Positions 49,864-58,223 of a stretch of 64,000 nucleotides of DNA are shown in pieces. The stretch comes from Mycolicibacter minnesotensis (GTDB lineage: Bacteria; Actinomycetota; Actinomycetes; Mycobacteriales; Mycobacteriaceae). The first letter of the stretch is position 1, and the number at the start of each line of letters is the position of its first letter. The notes below the pieces were generated by a model. It ran no database searches. It saw nothing but the letters and a program-made list of their open reading frames with translations, and had not been told where the DNA came from. The DNA lies in NCBI RefSeq assembly GCF_010731755.1, contig NZ_AP022589.1:1054001-1118000 (forward strand), read 5' to 3'. The position numbers were made by a program, and so were the translations under genes.

Positions 49864-49879
49864 GTCGCGTTTTCGCGAC
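49864..49879 (+). promoter_or_regulatory. Hairpin directly after the polycysteine ORF
   Basis: GTCGCG-TTTT-CGCGAC, a perfect six-pair stem starting one base after the leader stop codon. A ribosome stalled at the cysteine run would cover or free this region. It could be part of the attenuation structure over the remaining 70 bp before the DUF4395 gene. Confidence 0.5.
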
Positions 49880-49949
49880 GCGCTAGGAGCCGCCCGGAAA
49901 GCCGTGGCATGCCTCCCCCAGCCATTCGCCACGACAACCAGGAGCATCC

Positions 49950-50399
49950 ATGCCCAACACCGACACCACCGGAGTAGACGTCCGCGGACCTCGTTTCGCC
50001 GCCTGGATCACCACCGCCGTACTGGTGGCCGTCCTGCTCATCGCTGAATTCAGCCCGCTCGGCGCGGCCGCCCTGCTGGCCGCGCAGGCCGTCGTATTCG
50101 CGCTCGGCGCGGGGCTGGGCCCCCGCCGACACCCGTACGGGTTGCTGTTCGCGCGCCTCGTGGCGCCGCGGCTGGGCCCGGTCACCGAGCGGGAGCCGGT
50201 GCCGCCGCTGCGCTTCGCACAGCTGGTCGGGCTGGTGTTCGCCGTGATCGGCGTCGCCGGGTTCGCGGTGGCACCCGTCGTCGGCCTGATTGCGACCGCG
50301 TTCGCGCTGGCCGCCGCTTTCCTCAACGCTGCCTTCGGAATCTGTCTGGGCTGCCAGCTCTACCCGCTCGTCGTTCGCCTGCGGCCGACCACGGCATAG
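49950..50399 (+). CDS. DUF4395 membrane protein
   Basis: 149 residues with about four hydrophobic segments (FAAWITTAVLVAVLLIAEF, AALLAAQAVVFALGAGL, LVGLVFAVIGVAGFAVAPV and VGLIATAFALAAAFLNAAF). A CLGC pair lies near the C-terminus (AFGICLGCQLYPL). CAGGAG precedes the ATG by about six bases. It is the first full gene after the cysteine leader and precedes the sulfurtransferase by 41 bp. A role in sulfur or thiol transfer at the membrane is guessed from position and the CxxC motif. Confidence 0.8.
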   Translation: MPNTDTTGVDVRGPRFAAWITTAVLVAVLLIAEFSPLGAAALLAAQAVVFALGAGLGPRRHPYGLLFARLVAPRLGPVTEREPVPPLRFAQLVGLVFAVIGVAGFAVAPVVGLIATAFALAAAFLNAAFGICLGCQLYPLVVRLRPTTA

Positions 50400-50440
50400 C
50401 CCACAGCCTTTTCCCCGAAGCAACTGGAAGGATCCACACC

Positions 50441-51274
50441 ATGGCACGCTCGGACGTCCTGGTCTCCACCGACTGGGCCCAGAGCAATCTTGAGGCGCCC
50501 AACACCGTTTTCGTCGAAGTGGACGAAGACACCAGCGTCTATGACATCAACCACATCCCGGGCGCGGTCCGGCTGGACTGGCGCAAAGATCTCCAAGACC
50601 CGGTGCGGCGCGACGTCATCGACGCCGCCGCGTTTTCCAAACTGCTCTCCGAACGCGGCATCGCCAATGACGACACCGTGATCCTCTATGGCGGCAACAA
50701 CAATTGGTTCGCCGCCTTCGCCTACTGGTACTTCAAGCTCTACGGTCACGACTCCGTGAAACTGCTCGACGGTGGCCGCAAGAAGTGGGAGCTCGACGGG
50801 CGTCCGCTGTCGAACGAACGAGTCAGTCGGCCTGCCACGTCCTACACCGCCAAGCCGCTGGACGAGTCCCTGCGAGCTCGCCGCGACGAGGTGGTCGCGG
50901 CGATCAACGTCAAGAACCTCGTCGACGTGCGCTCGCCCGAGGAGTTCTCCGGCAAGATCCTGGCACCGGCACACCTGCCCCAGGAGCAGAGCCAGCAGCG
51001 CGGCCACGTACCGAGCGCGATCAACGTCCCGTGGAGTCGTGCTGCCAACGAAGACGGCACTTTCAAGTCCGACGAGGAACTGGCCAGGCTGTACGCCGAC
51101 GCCGGTCTGGATGGCCAGCAGGAGACCATCGCCTACTGCCGGATCGGTGAGCGTTCCTCGCACACCTGGTTCGTGCTGCGTGAGCTGCTCGGGCATCGCA
51201 ATGTGAAGAACTACGACGGTAGTTGGATGGAATATGGCTCCCTGGTGGGTGCCCCGATCGAGTTGGGAAGCTGA
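50441..51274 (+). CDS. cysA2: Thiosulfate sulfurtransferase (rhodanese)
   Basis: Two-domain rhodanese, 277 residues, transferring sulfane sulfur from thiosulfate. Domain 1 is inactive in type (EVDEDTSVYDINHIPGAVRLDW). Domain 2 ends in the active loop YCRIGERSSHTW, with Cys233. AAGGA precedes the ATG. It sits directly before sseC, as cysA2 (Rv0815c) does before sseC2 (Rv0814c); cysA2/cysA3 are near-identical duplicates in M. tuberculosis. Confidence 0.92.
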   Translation: MARSDVLVSTDWAQSNLEAPNTVFVEVDEDTSVYDINHIPGAVRLDWRKDLQDPVRRDVIDAAAFSKLLSERGIANDDTVILYGGNNNWFAAFAYWYFKLYGHDSVKLLDGGRKKWELDGRPLSNERVSRPATSYTAKPLDESLRARRDEVVAAINVKNLVDVRSPEEFSGKILAPAHLPQEQSQQRGHVPSAINVPWSRAANEDGTFKSDEELARLYADAGLDGQQETIAYCRIGERSSHTWFVLRELLGHRNVKNYDGSWMEYGSLVGAPIELGS

Positions 51275-51275
51275 T

Positions 51276-51578
51276 ATGTGCTCTGGACCCAAACAAGGAC
51301 TGGCCCTGCCGGCCAACGTCGACCTGGAGAAAGAGACTGTGATCACCGGCCGCGTGGTGGACAGCTCGGGTGCGTCCGTCGGGGGCGCCTTCGTCCGTCT
51401 ACTGGACTCCTCGGATGAGTTCACCGCCGAGGTGGTCGCCTCGGCCACCGGCGACTTCCGCTTCTTCGCTGCTCCAGGCTCATGGCGGGTACGAGCCCTG
51501 TCCGCGGCCGGCAACGGCGACGCCGTGGTGTCACCCTCCGGGGCGGGCCTCCACGAGGTCGACATCAAAGTCGCCTGA
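51276..51578 (+). CDS. sseC: SseC, DUF1416 protein
   Basis: 100 residues, ATG one base after the sulfurtransferase stop. MCSGPKQGLALPANVDLEKE, then a carboxypeptidase-regulatory-like beta domain (VITGRVVDSSGASVGGAFVRLLD). It has a Cys at position 2. The gene pair is conserved across mycobacteria and is linked with thiosulfate sulfur transfer; the exact function is not known. Confidence 0.9.
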   Translation: MCSGPKQGLALPANVDLEKETVITGRVVDSSGASVGGAFVRLLDSSDEFTAEVVASATGDFRFFAAPGSWRVRALSAAGNGDAVVSPSGAGLHEVDIKVA

Positions 51579-51642
51579 CGACTCGCGCTGCCCGATGACG
51601 GCGTCCCGCTGCACCCGGCTCCGCCGGCCTTGCGAACGCCGC

Positions 51643-51648
51643 TAGAAT
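51643..51648 (+). promoter_or_regulatory. Probable -10 of the small ORF at 51656
   Basis: TAGAAT, a near-perfect -10 element, ends seven bases before the GTG at 51656, again suggesting a leaderless mRNA. Confidence 0.6.
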
Positions 51649-51655
51649 TCCCCCC

Positions 51656-51754
51656 GTGGTGTTGTTCTTTGAGTTGATGCTGGTGGCGGCTACGGGCCTG
51701 ATCACCTGGTTCGCCCTGTACACGCTGTATCGGCTGATCACCGACGAGATGTGA
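51656..51754 (+). CDS. Small single-helix membrane protein
   Basis: 32 residues: a few N-terminal residues, then one strongly hydrophobic stretch ([20 protein letters not shown]), ending RLITDEM. It starts at GTG 51656 (alternative 51659) and its stop overlaps the next gene's GTG by four bases (ATGTGA). The promoter placement, overlap and helix make it likely to be real. No function is known to me. Confidence 0.68.
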   Translation: MVLFFELMLVAATGLITWFALYTLYRLITDEM

Positions 51755-52428
51755 GTGTCTCCGACGGCGGCCCGCAGGCGGGCGATGAGCGCCCGGTAGA
51801 CCGGGGTTCCGGTGACCGCGCGGTAGCTGCGGCCGCTGAGCGTGCCAAGCAGACCGCGGCCCGCAACATTCCGGCCTTTGACGACCTGCCGTTCACCGAT
51901 ACCGCCAACCTGCGCGAGGGCGCCAATCTGCATGACGCGCTGCTGGCCCTGCTGCCGTTGGTCGGGGTGTGGCGCGGCGAGGGTGTTGGCCACGGTGCGC
52001 ACGGCGACTACCGGTTCGGTCAGCAGATCGTGGTGTCCCACGATGGCGGCGACTACCTGAACTGGGAAGCACGCTCGTGGCAGCTGTCCGACGACGACCA
52101 GTCCAGCGAGCCCGCACTGCGTGAGACCGGCTTTTGGCGGTTCGTCAACGATCCGGACGATCCCGAAGAATCACAGGCCATCGAACTGCTGCTGGCGCAC
52201 TCGACGGGCTACGTGGAGTTGTTCTATGGGCGCCCGCACGGCCCGGCGGCCTGGGAACTGGTCACCGATGCGCTGGCCCGCAGCAAGTCGGGGGCGCTGA
52301 TCGGTGGGGCCAAGCGGCTTTACGGGATCGTCGAGGACGGCGACCTGGCCTACGTCGAGGAGCGGGTGAACGCCGACGGCGAGCTGGTACCGCACCTGTC
52401 GGCGCGGCTGGCACGCTTCATCGGCTGA
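51751..52428 (+). CDS. Nitrobindin-like haem-binding protein
   Basis: 225 residues. GVWRGEG matches the GxWxGxG motif of nitrobindins, ten-stranded beta-barrels, and the His in [13 protein letters not shown] near the C-terminus suits the haem ligand. Mycobacterial relatives (Rv0813c, Rv2717c) bind haem or fatty-acid-like ligands; nitric oxide or peroxynitrite handling is proposed for the family. The first 45 residues are a charged extension. Its start is coupled to the 32-residue ORF. Confidence 0.85.
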   Translation: MSVSDGGPQAGDERPVDRGSGDRAVAAAAERAKQTAARNIPAFDDLPFTDTANLREGANLHDALLALLPLVGVWRGEGVGHGAHGDYRFGQQIVVSHDGGDYLNWEARSWQLSDDDQSSEPALRETGFWRFVNDPDDPEESQAIELLLAHSTGYVELFYGRPHGPAAWELVTDALARSKSGALIGGAKRLYGIVEDGDLAYVEERVNADGELVPHLSARLARFIG

Positions 52429-52438
52429 TCTTTCTGCG

Positions 52439-52497
52439 TTGACTCTGCGCTGAGGGCGGGGGTTACTCGCACTTTCGCGCCCCAGCCGCAGAATCAA
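52439..52497. terminator. Imperfect hairpin between convergent genes
   Basis: TTGACTCTGCG-CTGAGGGCG at the left pairs with the complement of TTGATTCTGCGGCTGGGGCG at the right, around a 19-base loop. It lies between the nitrobindin stop and the stop of the minus-strand aminotransferase-type gene, a fit for a bidirectional terminator. Confidence 0.6.
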
Positions 52498-52519
52498 TTC
52501 CCGAGGGTGACGAGGGCGA

Positions 52520-53389
52520 TCAGTGACCGATCGCAGCCTCGACCAGTCCGGCGAATTCCTGCTCCGGCAGCCGCGGGGTCAATGCGCGTCCGTCCAGGGT
52601 GTGTACCCGCGCCGACAGGGTGATGCTGGATACCAGCCACAGATCGTGCGCCGCGCCCAGATCCGCTGACCGAAGCGGTGCGTAGTCGCATTCGTAGCCC
52701 GCGGCGCGGGCCACCTCGAACAGTGCCTCCTGAGTGGTGCCGCGCAGGATCGGGTGCGACAGCGGAGGGGTGATGAGCCGACCGGGCTCCACCAGTACCA
52801 CCGTGGAACGCGGCCCTTCCAAGACGTAGCCGTCGGAGCTGACGAAGATCACGTCGTCGGCACCTTGTTTGGCCGCATACCGCAGCGCCGCCATGTTCAC
52901 CGCATACGACAGCGTCTTGGCGCCCGCAAGCAGCCACGGCATCTCCAGCCCCTGCGTGGACAGGCCGCGGTCCAGGGTCACCACCGCCACGCCGTCCCGG
53001 CGAGCCGCCGCGATGCGGTCCGGCAGCGGGGTCAGCATCACATACGCGGTAGGCGCCGAACCGCTCTCTCGGCCCCTGCTGTAGATCATCCGCAGCGCAC
53101 CCTCGCCCTCCCCGGCCCACTGCTGCACCGCGTCGTCCACGGCCCGGCGCCACTGCTCCAGATCCGGGGCCGGCAGGTCCATCAACTCCGCGGAGCGCGC
53201 CAGCCGCCGTAGGTGGGCATCGAGCAGACACGGGGCGCCGTCACGCACCAGCAGCGTCTCGAAGATCCCGTCGCCGCGCAGCGCCGCCAAGTCATCGGCG
53301 TGCAACAGCGGCGCGCCGGCGGCGGCCGGGCCGCCGCCCACCGTGATGATCGTCACGACGGTGTCGTCCGCATCGACGTCGGCTGCCAT
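52520..53389 (-). CDS. Aminotransferase class IV / aminodeoxychorismate lyase
   Basis: PLP enzyme of fold type IV, 289 residues from ATG at 53389. RGDGIFETLLVRDG begins the fold; GAKTLSYAVNMAALRYAAKQGADD carries the PLP Lys, then GYVLEGPRSTVVLV with the cofactor Glu. This suits 4-amino-4-deoxychorismate lyase (folate synthesis), the assignment made for Rv0812; branched-chain transaminase is less likely. TACGCT lies eight bases before the ATG on the minus strand. Divergent from the YgfZ-like gene. Confidence 0.82.
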   Translation of the reverse strand: MAADVDADDTVVTIITVGGGPAAAGAPLLHADDLAALRGDGIFETLLVRDGAPCLLDAHLRRLARSAELMDLPAPDLEQWRRAVDDAVQQWAGEGEGALRMIYSRGRESGSAPTAYVMLTPLPDRIAAARRDGVAVVTLDRGLSTQGLEMPWLLAGAKTLSYAVNMAALRYAAKQGADDVIFVSSDGYVLEGPRSTVVLVEPGRLITPPLSHPILRGTTQEALFEVARAAGYECDYAPLRSADLGAAHDLWLVSSITLSARVHTLDGRALTPRLPEQEFAGLVEAAIGH

Positions 53390-53397
53390 GGACCGTG

Positions 53398-53418
53398 AGC
53401 GTAGCGGCTCCGTAGAGT
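53398..53418. promoter_or_regulatory. Paired leaderless-type -10 elements
   Basis: On minus, TACGCT (53403-53398) is eight bases before the ATG at 53389. On plus, TAGAGT (53413-53418) is six bases before the GTG at 53425. The whole divergent gap is only 35 bp, so both genes probably have leaderless transcripts from facing promoters. Confidence 0.5.
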
Positions 53419-53424
53419 TGACAC

Positions 53425-54504
53425 GTGCCCGCCGTCCCCGCACCCGATTCCGGCCCCGACGCGGGCGCGATCTGGCACTACGGCGACCCGTTCGGCGAGC
53501 AGCGCAGCGCCGAATCAGCGGTCGTGGTGGTAGATCGGTCGCACCGGCCCGTGCTGACGCTCACGGGTTCGGACCGCAAAACCTGGCTGCACAGTCTGTG
53601 CACCCAGCACGTCGCCGAGCTGCCCGACGGCGCCAGCACCGAGAACTTGACCCTGGACGCCAAGGGCCACATTCAGAACCACTGGATCCAAACCGAGCTG
53701 AACGAACACACCTACCTCGACACCGAGCCGTGGCGGGGTACGCCGCTGGCCGAGCATCTACGCAAGATGGTGTTCTGGGCCGACGTGGCCATCGAGCCGG
53801 CCGGCCTCGCGGTGCTGTCACTGCTGGGTCCCGAGCGCGGCGCCCCAGCGGTTCTGGACACGCTGGGGCTGTCCGCGGCGCCGGGACTCACCGCCGAGCC
53901 GCTGCCCGGTTCGCTGGGCTTCGCGCGCCAGGTTCCGGGCCGTGACGTACTGGAGTTGGTGGTGCCCTGCGCCGCCAAGGACGAGGTGCAGCGCCGCCTG
54001 ATCCAGGCCGGGGTCCGGCCTGCCGGAGTGTGGGCCTACGAGGCCGAACGGGTGACCGCGGGGCGGCCGCGGTTGGGCGTGGACACCGACGAGCGCAGCA
54101 TTCCGCACGAGTTGAACTGGATCGGTGGACCCGGCGTCGGCGCAGTGCACCTGGACAAGGGGTGCTACAGCGGGCAAGAGACGGTGTCGCGAGTGCACAA
54201 CCTGGGCAAGCCGCCACGGATGCTGGTGTTGCTGCACCTGGACGGATCGGTGGACCGACCCTCGACCGGAGACCCGGTCACCTCAGGTGGGCGGCCGGTG
54301 GGCCGACTGGGGACCGTGGTGGACCACTACGAGTTCGGTCCGATCGCGCTGGCGCTGCTCAAGCGTGGGCTCCCCGCCGATACTGCGCTGCTGACCGGAG
54401 CCGGCTCGGAGGTCAGCGCGGTGATCGATCCGGAATCGATGCCGCCGCCGGATGCACCGGGTGCCGGCCGGCTGGCCGTCGACCGACTGCGCGGTCGGGT
54501 TTGA
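53425..54504 (+). CDS. ygfZ: YgfZ/GcvT-like folate-binding protein
   Basis: 359 residues, GcvT-like fold. KGCYSGQETVSR at 245-256 is the YgfZ signature, with Cys247. YgfZ uses folate in iron-sulfur-cluster maintenance. Corresponds to Rv0811c. Facing a gene of folate synthesis across 35 bp may reflect shared function. Confidence 0.92.
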   Translation: MPAVPAPDSGPDAGAIWHYGDPFGEQRSAESAVVVVDRSHRPVLTLTGSDRKTWLHSLCTQHVAELPDGASTENLTLDAKGHIQNHWIQTELNEHTYLDTEPWRGTPLAEHLRKMVFWADVAIEPAGLAVLSLLGPERGAPAVLDTLGLSAAPGLTAEPLPGSLGFARQVPGRDVLELVVPCAAKDEVQRRLIQAGVRPAGVWAYEAERVTAGRPRLGVDTDERSIPHELNWIGGPGVGAVHLDKGCYSGQETVSRVHNLGKPPRMLVLLHLDGSVDRPSTGDPVTSGGRPVGRLGTVVDHYEFGPIALALLKRGLPADTALLTGAGSEVSAVIDPESMPPPDAPGAGRLAVDRLRGRV

Positions 54505-54640
54505 CGGTGATCACACCGACATAGGGCATGTCGGCAACTGGTCCAGCGGCACGGTAAGCTGTCGGCAGGACAATAAACACATTCAGATCGGAGCCGCCTG
54601 TTCATTGGGCCGCTCCGTTATTGCGCGAGGGGGTCCCCCC

Positions 54641-54808
54641 ATGGGCCGCGGCCGGGCTAAGGCGAAGCAGACCAAGGTTGCTCGAGAGCTGAAGTACAGC
54701 TCGCCAACAACCGATTTCACCCAGCTCCAACGTGAGCTGGCAGGGTCTGAGGTCAACGACTCCGACGGTGACGACTCCTGGAACGGCGACGACGACTGGC
54801 GCCGCTGA
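54641..54808 (+). CDS. DUF3073 small protein
   Basis: 55 residues: a basic head (MGRGRAKAKQTKVARELKY), then SSPTTDFTQLQREL, then an acidic Asp/Ser-rich tail. This is the actinobacterial DUF3073 pattern (Rv0810c). GAGGGGG precedes the ATG by about five bases. Function unknown; it is conserved beside purM. Confidence 0.9.
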   Translation: MGRGRAKAKQTKVARELKYSSPTTDFTQLQRELAGSEVNDSDGDDSWNGDDDWRR

Positions 54809-54835
54809 GCGCGCAGTCGTCTCGCCGAATCTGAT

Positions 54836-54880
54836 GGGCCCCACGGGGCCGTAGCGACCACGCCCCCGCAGGGGCCGTAG
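54836..54880. terminator. Two GC hairpins between DUF3073 and purM
   Basis: GGCCCC-AC-GGGGCC at 54837-54850 and GCCCC-CGCA-GGGGC at 54862-54875, each followed by a GGGGCCGTAG-type sequence. They lie between convergent stops and suit termination from both sides. Confidence 0.55.
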
Positions 54881-54905
54881 GGACCCGAACTAGACCCGAT
54901 TGGGC

Positions 54906-55991
54906 CTAGAACCTCGGGTGCTCCCCAACGAGCGTGGCCCCGTCTCCCGGTTCGGCGTTCTTCCCCGGTTTGGCCACGGTGCCCAACGGCCAGCAGTCAA
55001 CGTGTCGGGCGGTCAGAATCGCCAGCGCGCGGTCGGTGTCCTCCGGCGCGACGACGGCAACCATGCCGACACCCAGGTTGAAGGTCTTCTCCATCTCGGC
55101 GCGGCTCACCCGTCCGCGCTGGGCGATCATGGCGAACACCGGTGCCGGCGTCCAGGTGCCACGGTCTACCTCGGCGACCAGCCCATCGGGAATGACGCGG
55201 GCCAGGTTGCCGGCGAGGCCGCCGCCCGTCACATGGCAGAAGGTCCGCACCTGAGTCTCGGCAGCCAGCGCCAGGCAGTCCTTGGCGTAGATGCGGGTGG
55301 GTTCCAGAAGTTCCTCACCCAGGGTGCGGCCGAATTCCTCGACATGTCCCGCCAGGTTCATATGGTCGATGTCCAGCAAGACGGCGCGGGCCAGTGAGTA
55401 GCCGTTGGAATGCAGGCCTGAGGAGCCCATCGCGATCAAGACGTCACCAGGACGGACCCGGTCCGGTCCCAGCACGTCGTCGGCCTCCACGACGCCTACA
55501 CCGGTCGCGGAGATGTCGTAGTGATCGGGAGCCATCAGCCCGGGATGTTCAGCAGTCTCCCCGCCCAGTAGCGCGCAACCGGCCTGCACACACCCCTCGG
55601 CGATCCCCGAGACGATAGCGGCGACCCGCTCCGGCACGGTGCGTCCCACGGCGATGTAGTCCTGCAGGAACAGCGGCTCGGCACCACACACCACCAGATC
55701 GTCGACGACCATGGCCACCAGATCGATGCCGACGGTGTCGTGCTTGTCCAGCGCCTGGGCGATCGCCAGCTTGGTTCCCACACCGTCGGTGGAGGACGCC
55801 AACAGCGGCTCGCGGTAGTCGTTGCGCAGGGCGAACAGGCCGGCGAAACCGCCGAGTCCACCCCGCACCTCCGGCCTAGTGGCCTTGGCTGCCAATGGTT
55901 TGAACAACTCGACGGCCCTGTCACCGGCGTCGATGTCTACTCCTGCCGATGCGTACGTAACGCCCTGGGAGCTTGATTCTGCTGAGGTCAT
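54906..55991 (-). CDS. purM: Phosphoribosylaminoimidazole synthetase (AIR synthetase)
   Basis: Purine pathway enzyme making AIR from FGAM, 361 residues. YASAGVDIDAGDRAVELFK, STDGVGTKLAIAQAL, DLVAMVVDDLVVCGAEPLFLQDY and HVTGGGLAGNL are all PurM motifs. It lies downstream of purF, with a MarR gene between them, and corresponds to Rv0809. Confidence 0.97.
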   Translation of the reverse strand: MTSAESSSQGVTYASAGVDIDAGDRAVELFKPLAAKATRPEVRGGLGGFAGLFALRNDYREPLLASSTDGVGTKLAIAQALDKHDTVGIDLVAMVVDDLVVCGAEPLFLQDYIAVGRTVPERVAAIVSGIAEGCVQAGCALLGGETAEHPGLMAPDHYDISATGVGVVEADDVLGPDRVRPGDVLIAMGSSGLHSNGYSLARAVLLDIDHMNLAGHVEEFGRTLGEELLEPTRIYAKDCLALAAETQVRTFCHVTGGGLAGNLARVIPDGLVAEVDRGTWTPAPVFAMIAQRGRVSRAEMEKTFNLGVGMVAVVAPEDTDRALAILTARHVDCWPLGTVAKPGKNAEPGDGATLVGEHPRF

Positions 55992-56144
55992 CGCGCTAAA
56001 GGCTACCGGTCGCCGACTGCGGACGGTATTGCGCTCGGCGTTGCGGGCTCAGAGCCGCCCGGGCGGTGCCGGGTCGAGCACCCTTAGGCAGGCCAGGAAC
56101 GGATTGGGTGACGTCGGCAAAGGCCCTCATCTGGGCCCACAAGG

Positions 56145-56597
56145 TCACGGCTGCGGCCGGCCGTTGTGATGGTCCACGAAGCGTGTCAACAGCCCACGGA
56201 GGGCCTCCTGCTCGTCCGACGACAGGACGCCGAACACCTCGTCGTGGGCGTCGAGCGCGTCGGTCACCACGACCGCGGTGACCGCGCGCCCCTCCTCGGT
56301 CAGATAGGCCCGCAGGATTCGGCCGTGGCGGGGATCCCTCGTGCGCTCCACCAACCCGCGACGCTCCAACGCACTCACCGCCAGTTGTGCGCCCTGCGGG
56401 GTGATGAGCAGGCGACGGGCGAGTTGAGCACCGGACAGACCGGGTTCATCGGCGAGCTGGCGCAGCAGGGCGATCTGGGCGCTGCTCACACCATGGTGGC
56501 CGATCGCCTCGTTCACCGTGGTCAGCGAGTAGTAAAACGCCTGTTTGAGCAGCCACAGAAGATTGCGGCTCAGATCCGCTTCCGGCGTATTTGTCAT
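56145..56597 (-). CDS. MarR-family transcriptional regulator
   Basis: 150 residues. The winged helix is evident: VSSAQIALLRQLADEPGLSGAQLARRL, then TPQGAQLAVSALERRGLVERTRDPRHGR. A C-terminal helix completes the dimer. It lies 56 bp after purF on the same strand and 153 bp before purM. No target can be told. In M. tuberculosis purF and purM are adjacent, so this gene appears inserted or lost elsewhere. Confidence 0.9.
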   Translation of the reverse strand: MTNTPEADLSRNLLWLLKQAFYYSLTTVNEAIGHHGVSSAQIALLRQLADEPGLSGAQLARRLLITPQGAQLAVSALERRGLVERTRDPRHGRILRAYLTEEGRAVTAVVVTDALDAHDEVFGVLSSDEQEALRGLLTRFVDHHNGRPQP

Positions 56598-56653
56598 GTC
56601 AGATCACCAGCCCCGGACGACAGGCGACCGAAAGGCATGGGTATCAGCGTCGC

Positions 56654-58171
56654 CTAGGGCTGACTCATCGCAGCGTCGTTGTCGCTTTCGGCTTTGCGGG
56701 CGGTGTTGCTCAGCATCTGCTCGATGACGTTCTTGCCCAGGGCACTGTCGTCGGGCAGCTCGATCGGATAGCGGCCGTCGAAGCAGGCACAGCACAGCCG
56801 CGAGGCGGGCTGCTCAGTAGCCGCGATCATGTCGTCCTGCCCGACGTAGCCCAGGCTGTCAGCGCCGATGGTGCGCCGCACCGCCTCGACCATCTCGGTC
56901 TCGTCCTCGACGGCGTTGGCGATCAGTTCGGCCGGCGAGGCGAAGTCGATGCCGTAGAAGCACGGCCACTTGACCGGTGGGGAGGCAATCCGCACGTGCA
57001 CCTCGACGGCGCCGGCCTCACGCAGCATCCGCACCAGGGCACGCTGGGTGTTACCCCGCACGATCGAGTCGTCGACGACGATCAGCCGCTTGCCGCGGAT
57101 GATCTCCCGCAACGGATTGAGCTTGAGCCGGATACCGAGCTGGCGGATGGTCTGCGACGGCTGGATGAAGGTGCGACCGACATAGGCGTTCTTGGTCAGG
57201 CCCTGGCCGTAGTCGATGCCGGACTCCTGGGCGTAGCCCACCGCCGCGGGGATGCCGGATTCCGGCACACCGATGACCAGATCCGCCTCCACCGCATGCT
57301 CGCGGGCCAATCGGCGGCCGATCTCCACCCGAGTGGCGTGCACCGACCGGCCTCCGATGGTGCTGTCGGGCCGGGCCAGATACACGTATTCGAAGACGCA
57401 CCCCTTCGGGGTGGGGTTGGCGAACCGGGAGGAGCGCACACCGTCGGCGTCGATCGCCAGCAGTTCACCGGGCTCGATGTCGCGGACGAAGGAGGCGCCG
57501 ACGATGTCGAGCGCGGCGGTCTCGGAGGCCACCACCCAGCCGCGATCCAGCCGGCCCAGCGACAGCGGCCGCACACCCCACGGGTCGCGGGCCGCGTACA
57601 GGGTGTTCTCGTCCATGAATGTCAGGCAGAAGGCGCCACGCGCGGTGGGCAGCAGCTCCAGCGCCGCCTGCTCCAGTGAGGTGTCGGCGGCGCCGTGCGC
57701 CAGCAGCGCACCCAGGATGTCGGAGTCGGTGGTGGCCACGCCGGGCCTGCGGGTGTCGATCAGGCCCAGTTCGCGGGCGCGGCCGGCCAGCTCGGCGGTG
57801 TTGACCAGGTTGCCGTTGTGGCCCAGCGCCACCCCGGTGCCGGCCGCGGTATTGCGAAACACCGGCTGGGCGTTCTCCCAGGTGGTGTCGCCGGTGGTGG
57901 AGTATCGGCAGTGCCCGACCGCCACGTGGCCGGGCATGGCCGCCAGCGTCTGCTCCTCGAACACCTGGCTGACCAAACCCAGGTCTTTGAAGACCAGGAC
58001 CTGCGAACCGTCGCCGACTGCGATCCCGGCGGCCTCCTGGCCGCGGTGTTGCAGCGCATAGAGGCCGTAATAGGTGAGCTTGGCTACATCTTCGCCGGGG
58101 GCCCAAACTCCGAAGACACCGCATTCTTCACGGGGGGAGTTCTCAAGGTCTACTACCTGCTGGTCTGGCAC
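56654..58171 (-). CDS. purF: Amidophosphoribosyltransferase
   Basis: First enzyme of purine synthesis, 505 residues. After a 16-residue propeptide, Cys17 (CGVFGVW) becomes the N-terminal nucleophile of the glutaminase domain. LQHRGQEAAGI, GHCRYSTTG and GHNGNLVN follow. The phosphoribosyl domain has VVDDSIVRGNT. A cysteine set near the end (CCACFDGRYP) suits the iron-sulfur site of this class. GTG start. Confidence 0.97.
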   Translation of the reverse strand: MPDQQVVDLENSPREECGVFGVWAPGEDVAKLTYYGLYALQHRGQEAAGIAVGDGSQVLVFKDLGLVSQVFEEQTLAAMPGHVAVGHCRYSTTGDTTWENAQPVFRNTAAGTGVALGHNGNLVNTAELAGRARELGLIDTRRPGVATTDSDILGALLAHGAADTSLEQAALELLPTARGAFCLTFMDENTLYAARDPWGVRPLSLGRLDRGWVVASETAALDIVGASFVRDIEPGELLAIDADGVRSSRFANPTPKGCVFEYVYLARPDSTIGGRSVHATRVEIGRRLAREHAVEADLVIGVPESGIPAAVGYAQESGIDYGQGLTKNAYVGRTFIQPSQTIRQLGIRLKLNPLREIIRGKRLIVVDDSIVRGNTQRALVRMLREAGAVEVHVRIASPPVKWPCFYGIDFASPAELIANAVEDETEMVEAVRRTIGADSLGYVGQDDMIAATEQPASRLCCACFDGRYPIELPDDSALGKNVIEQMLSNTARKAESDNDAAMSQP

Positions 58172-58223
58172 GTTTCAGCTGCTCCAGGGGGGACGGGCCT
58201 CAAGTGACGTGTTCAGTCTACGG

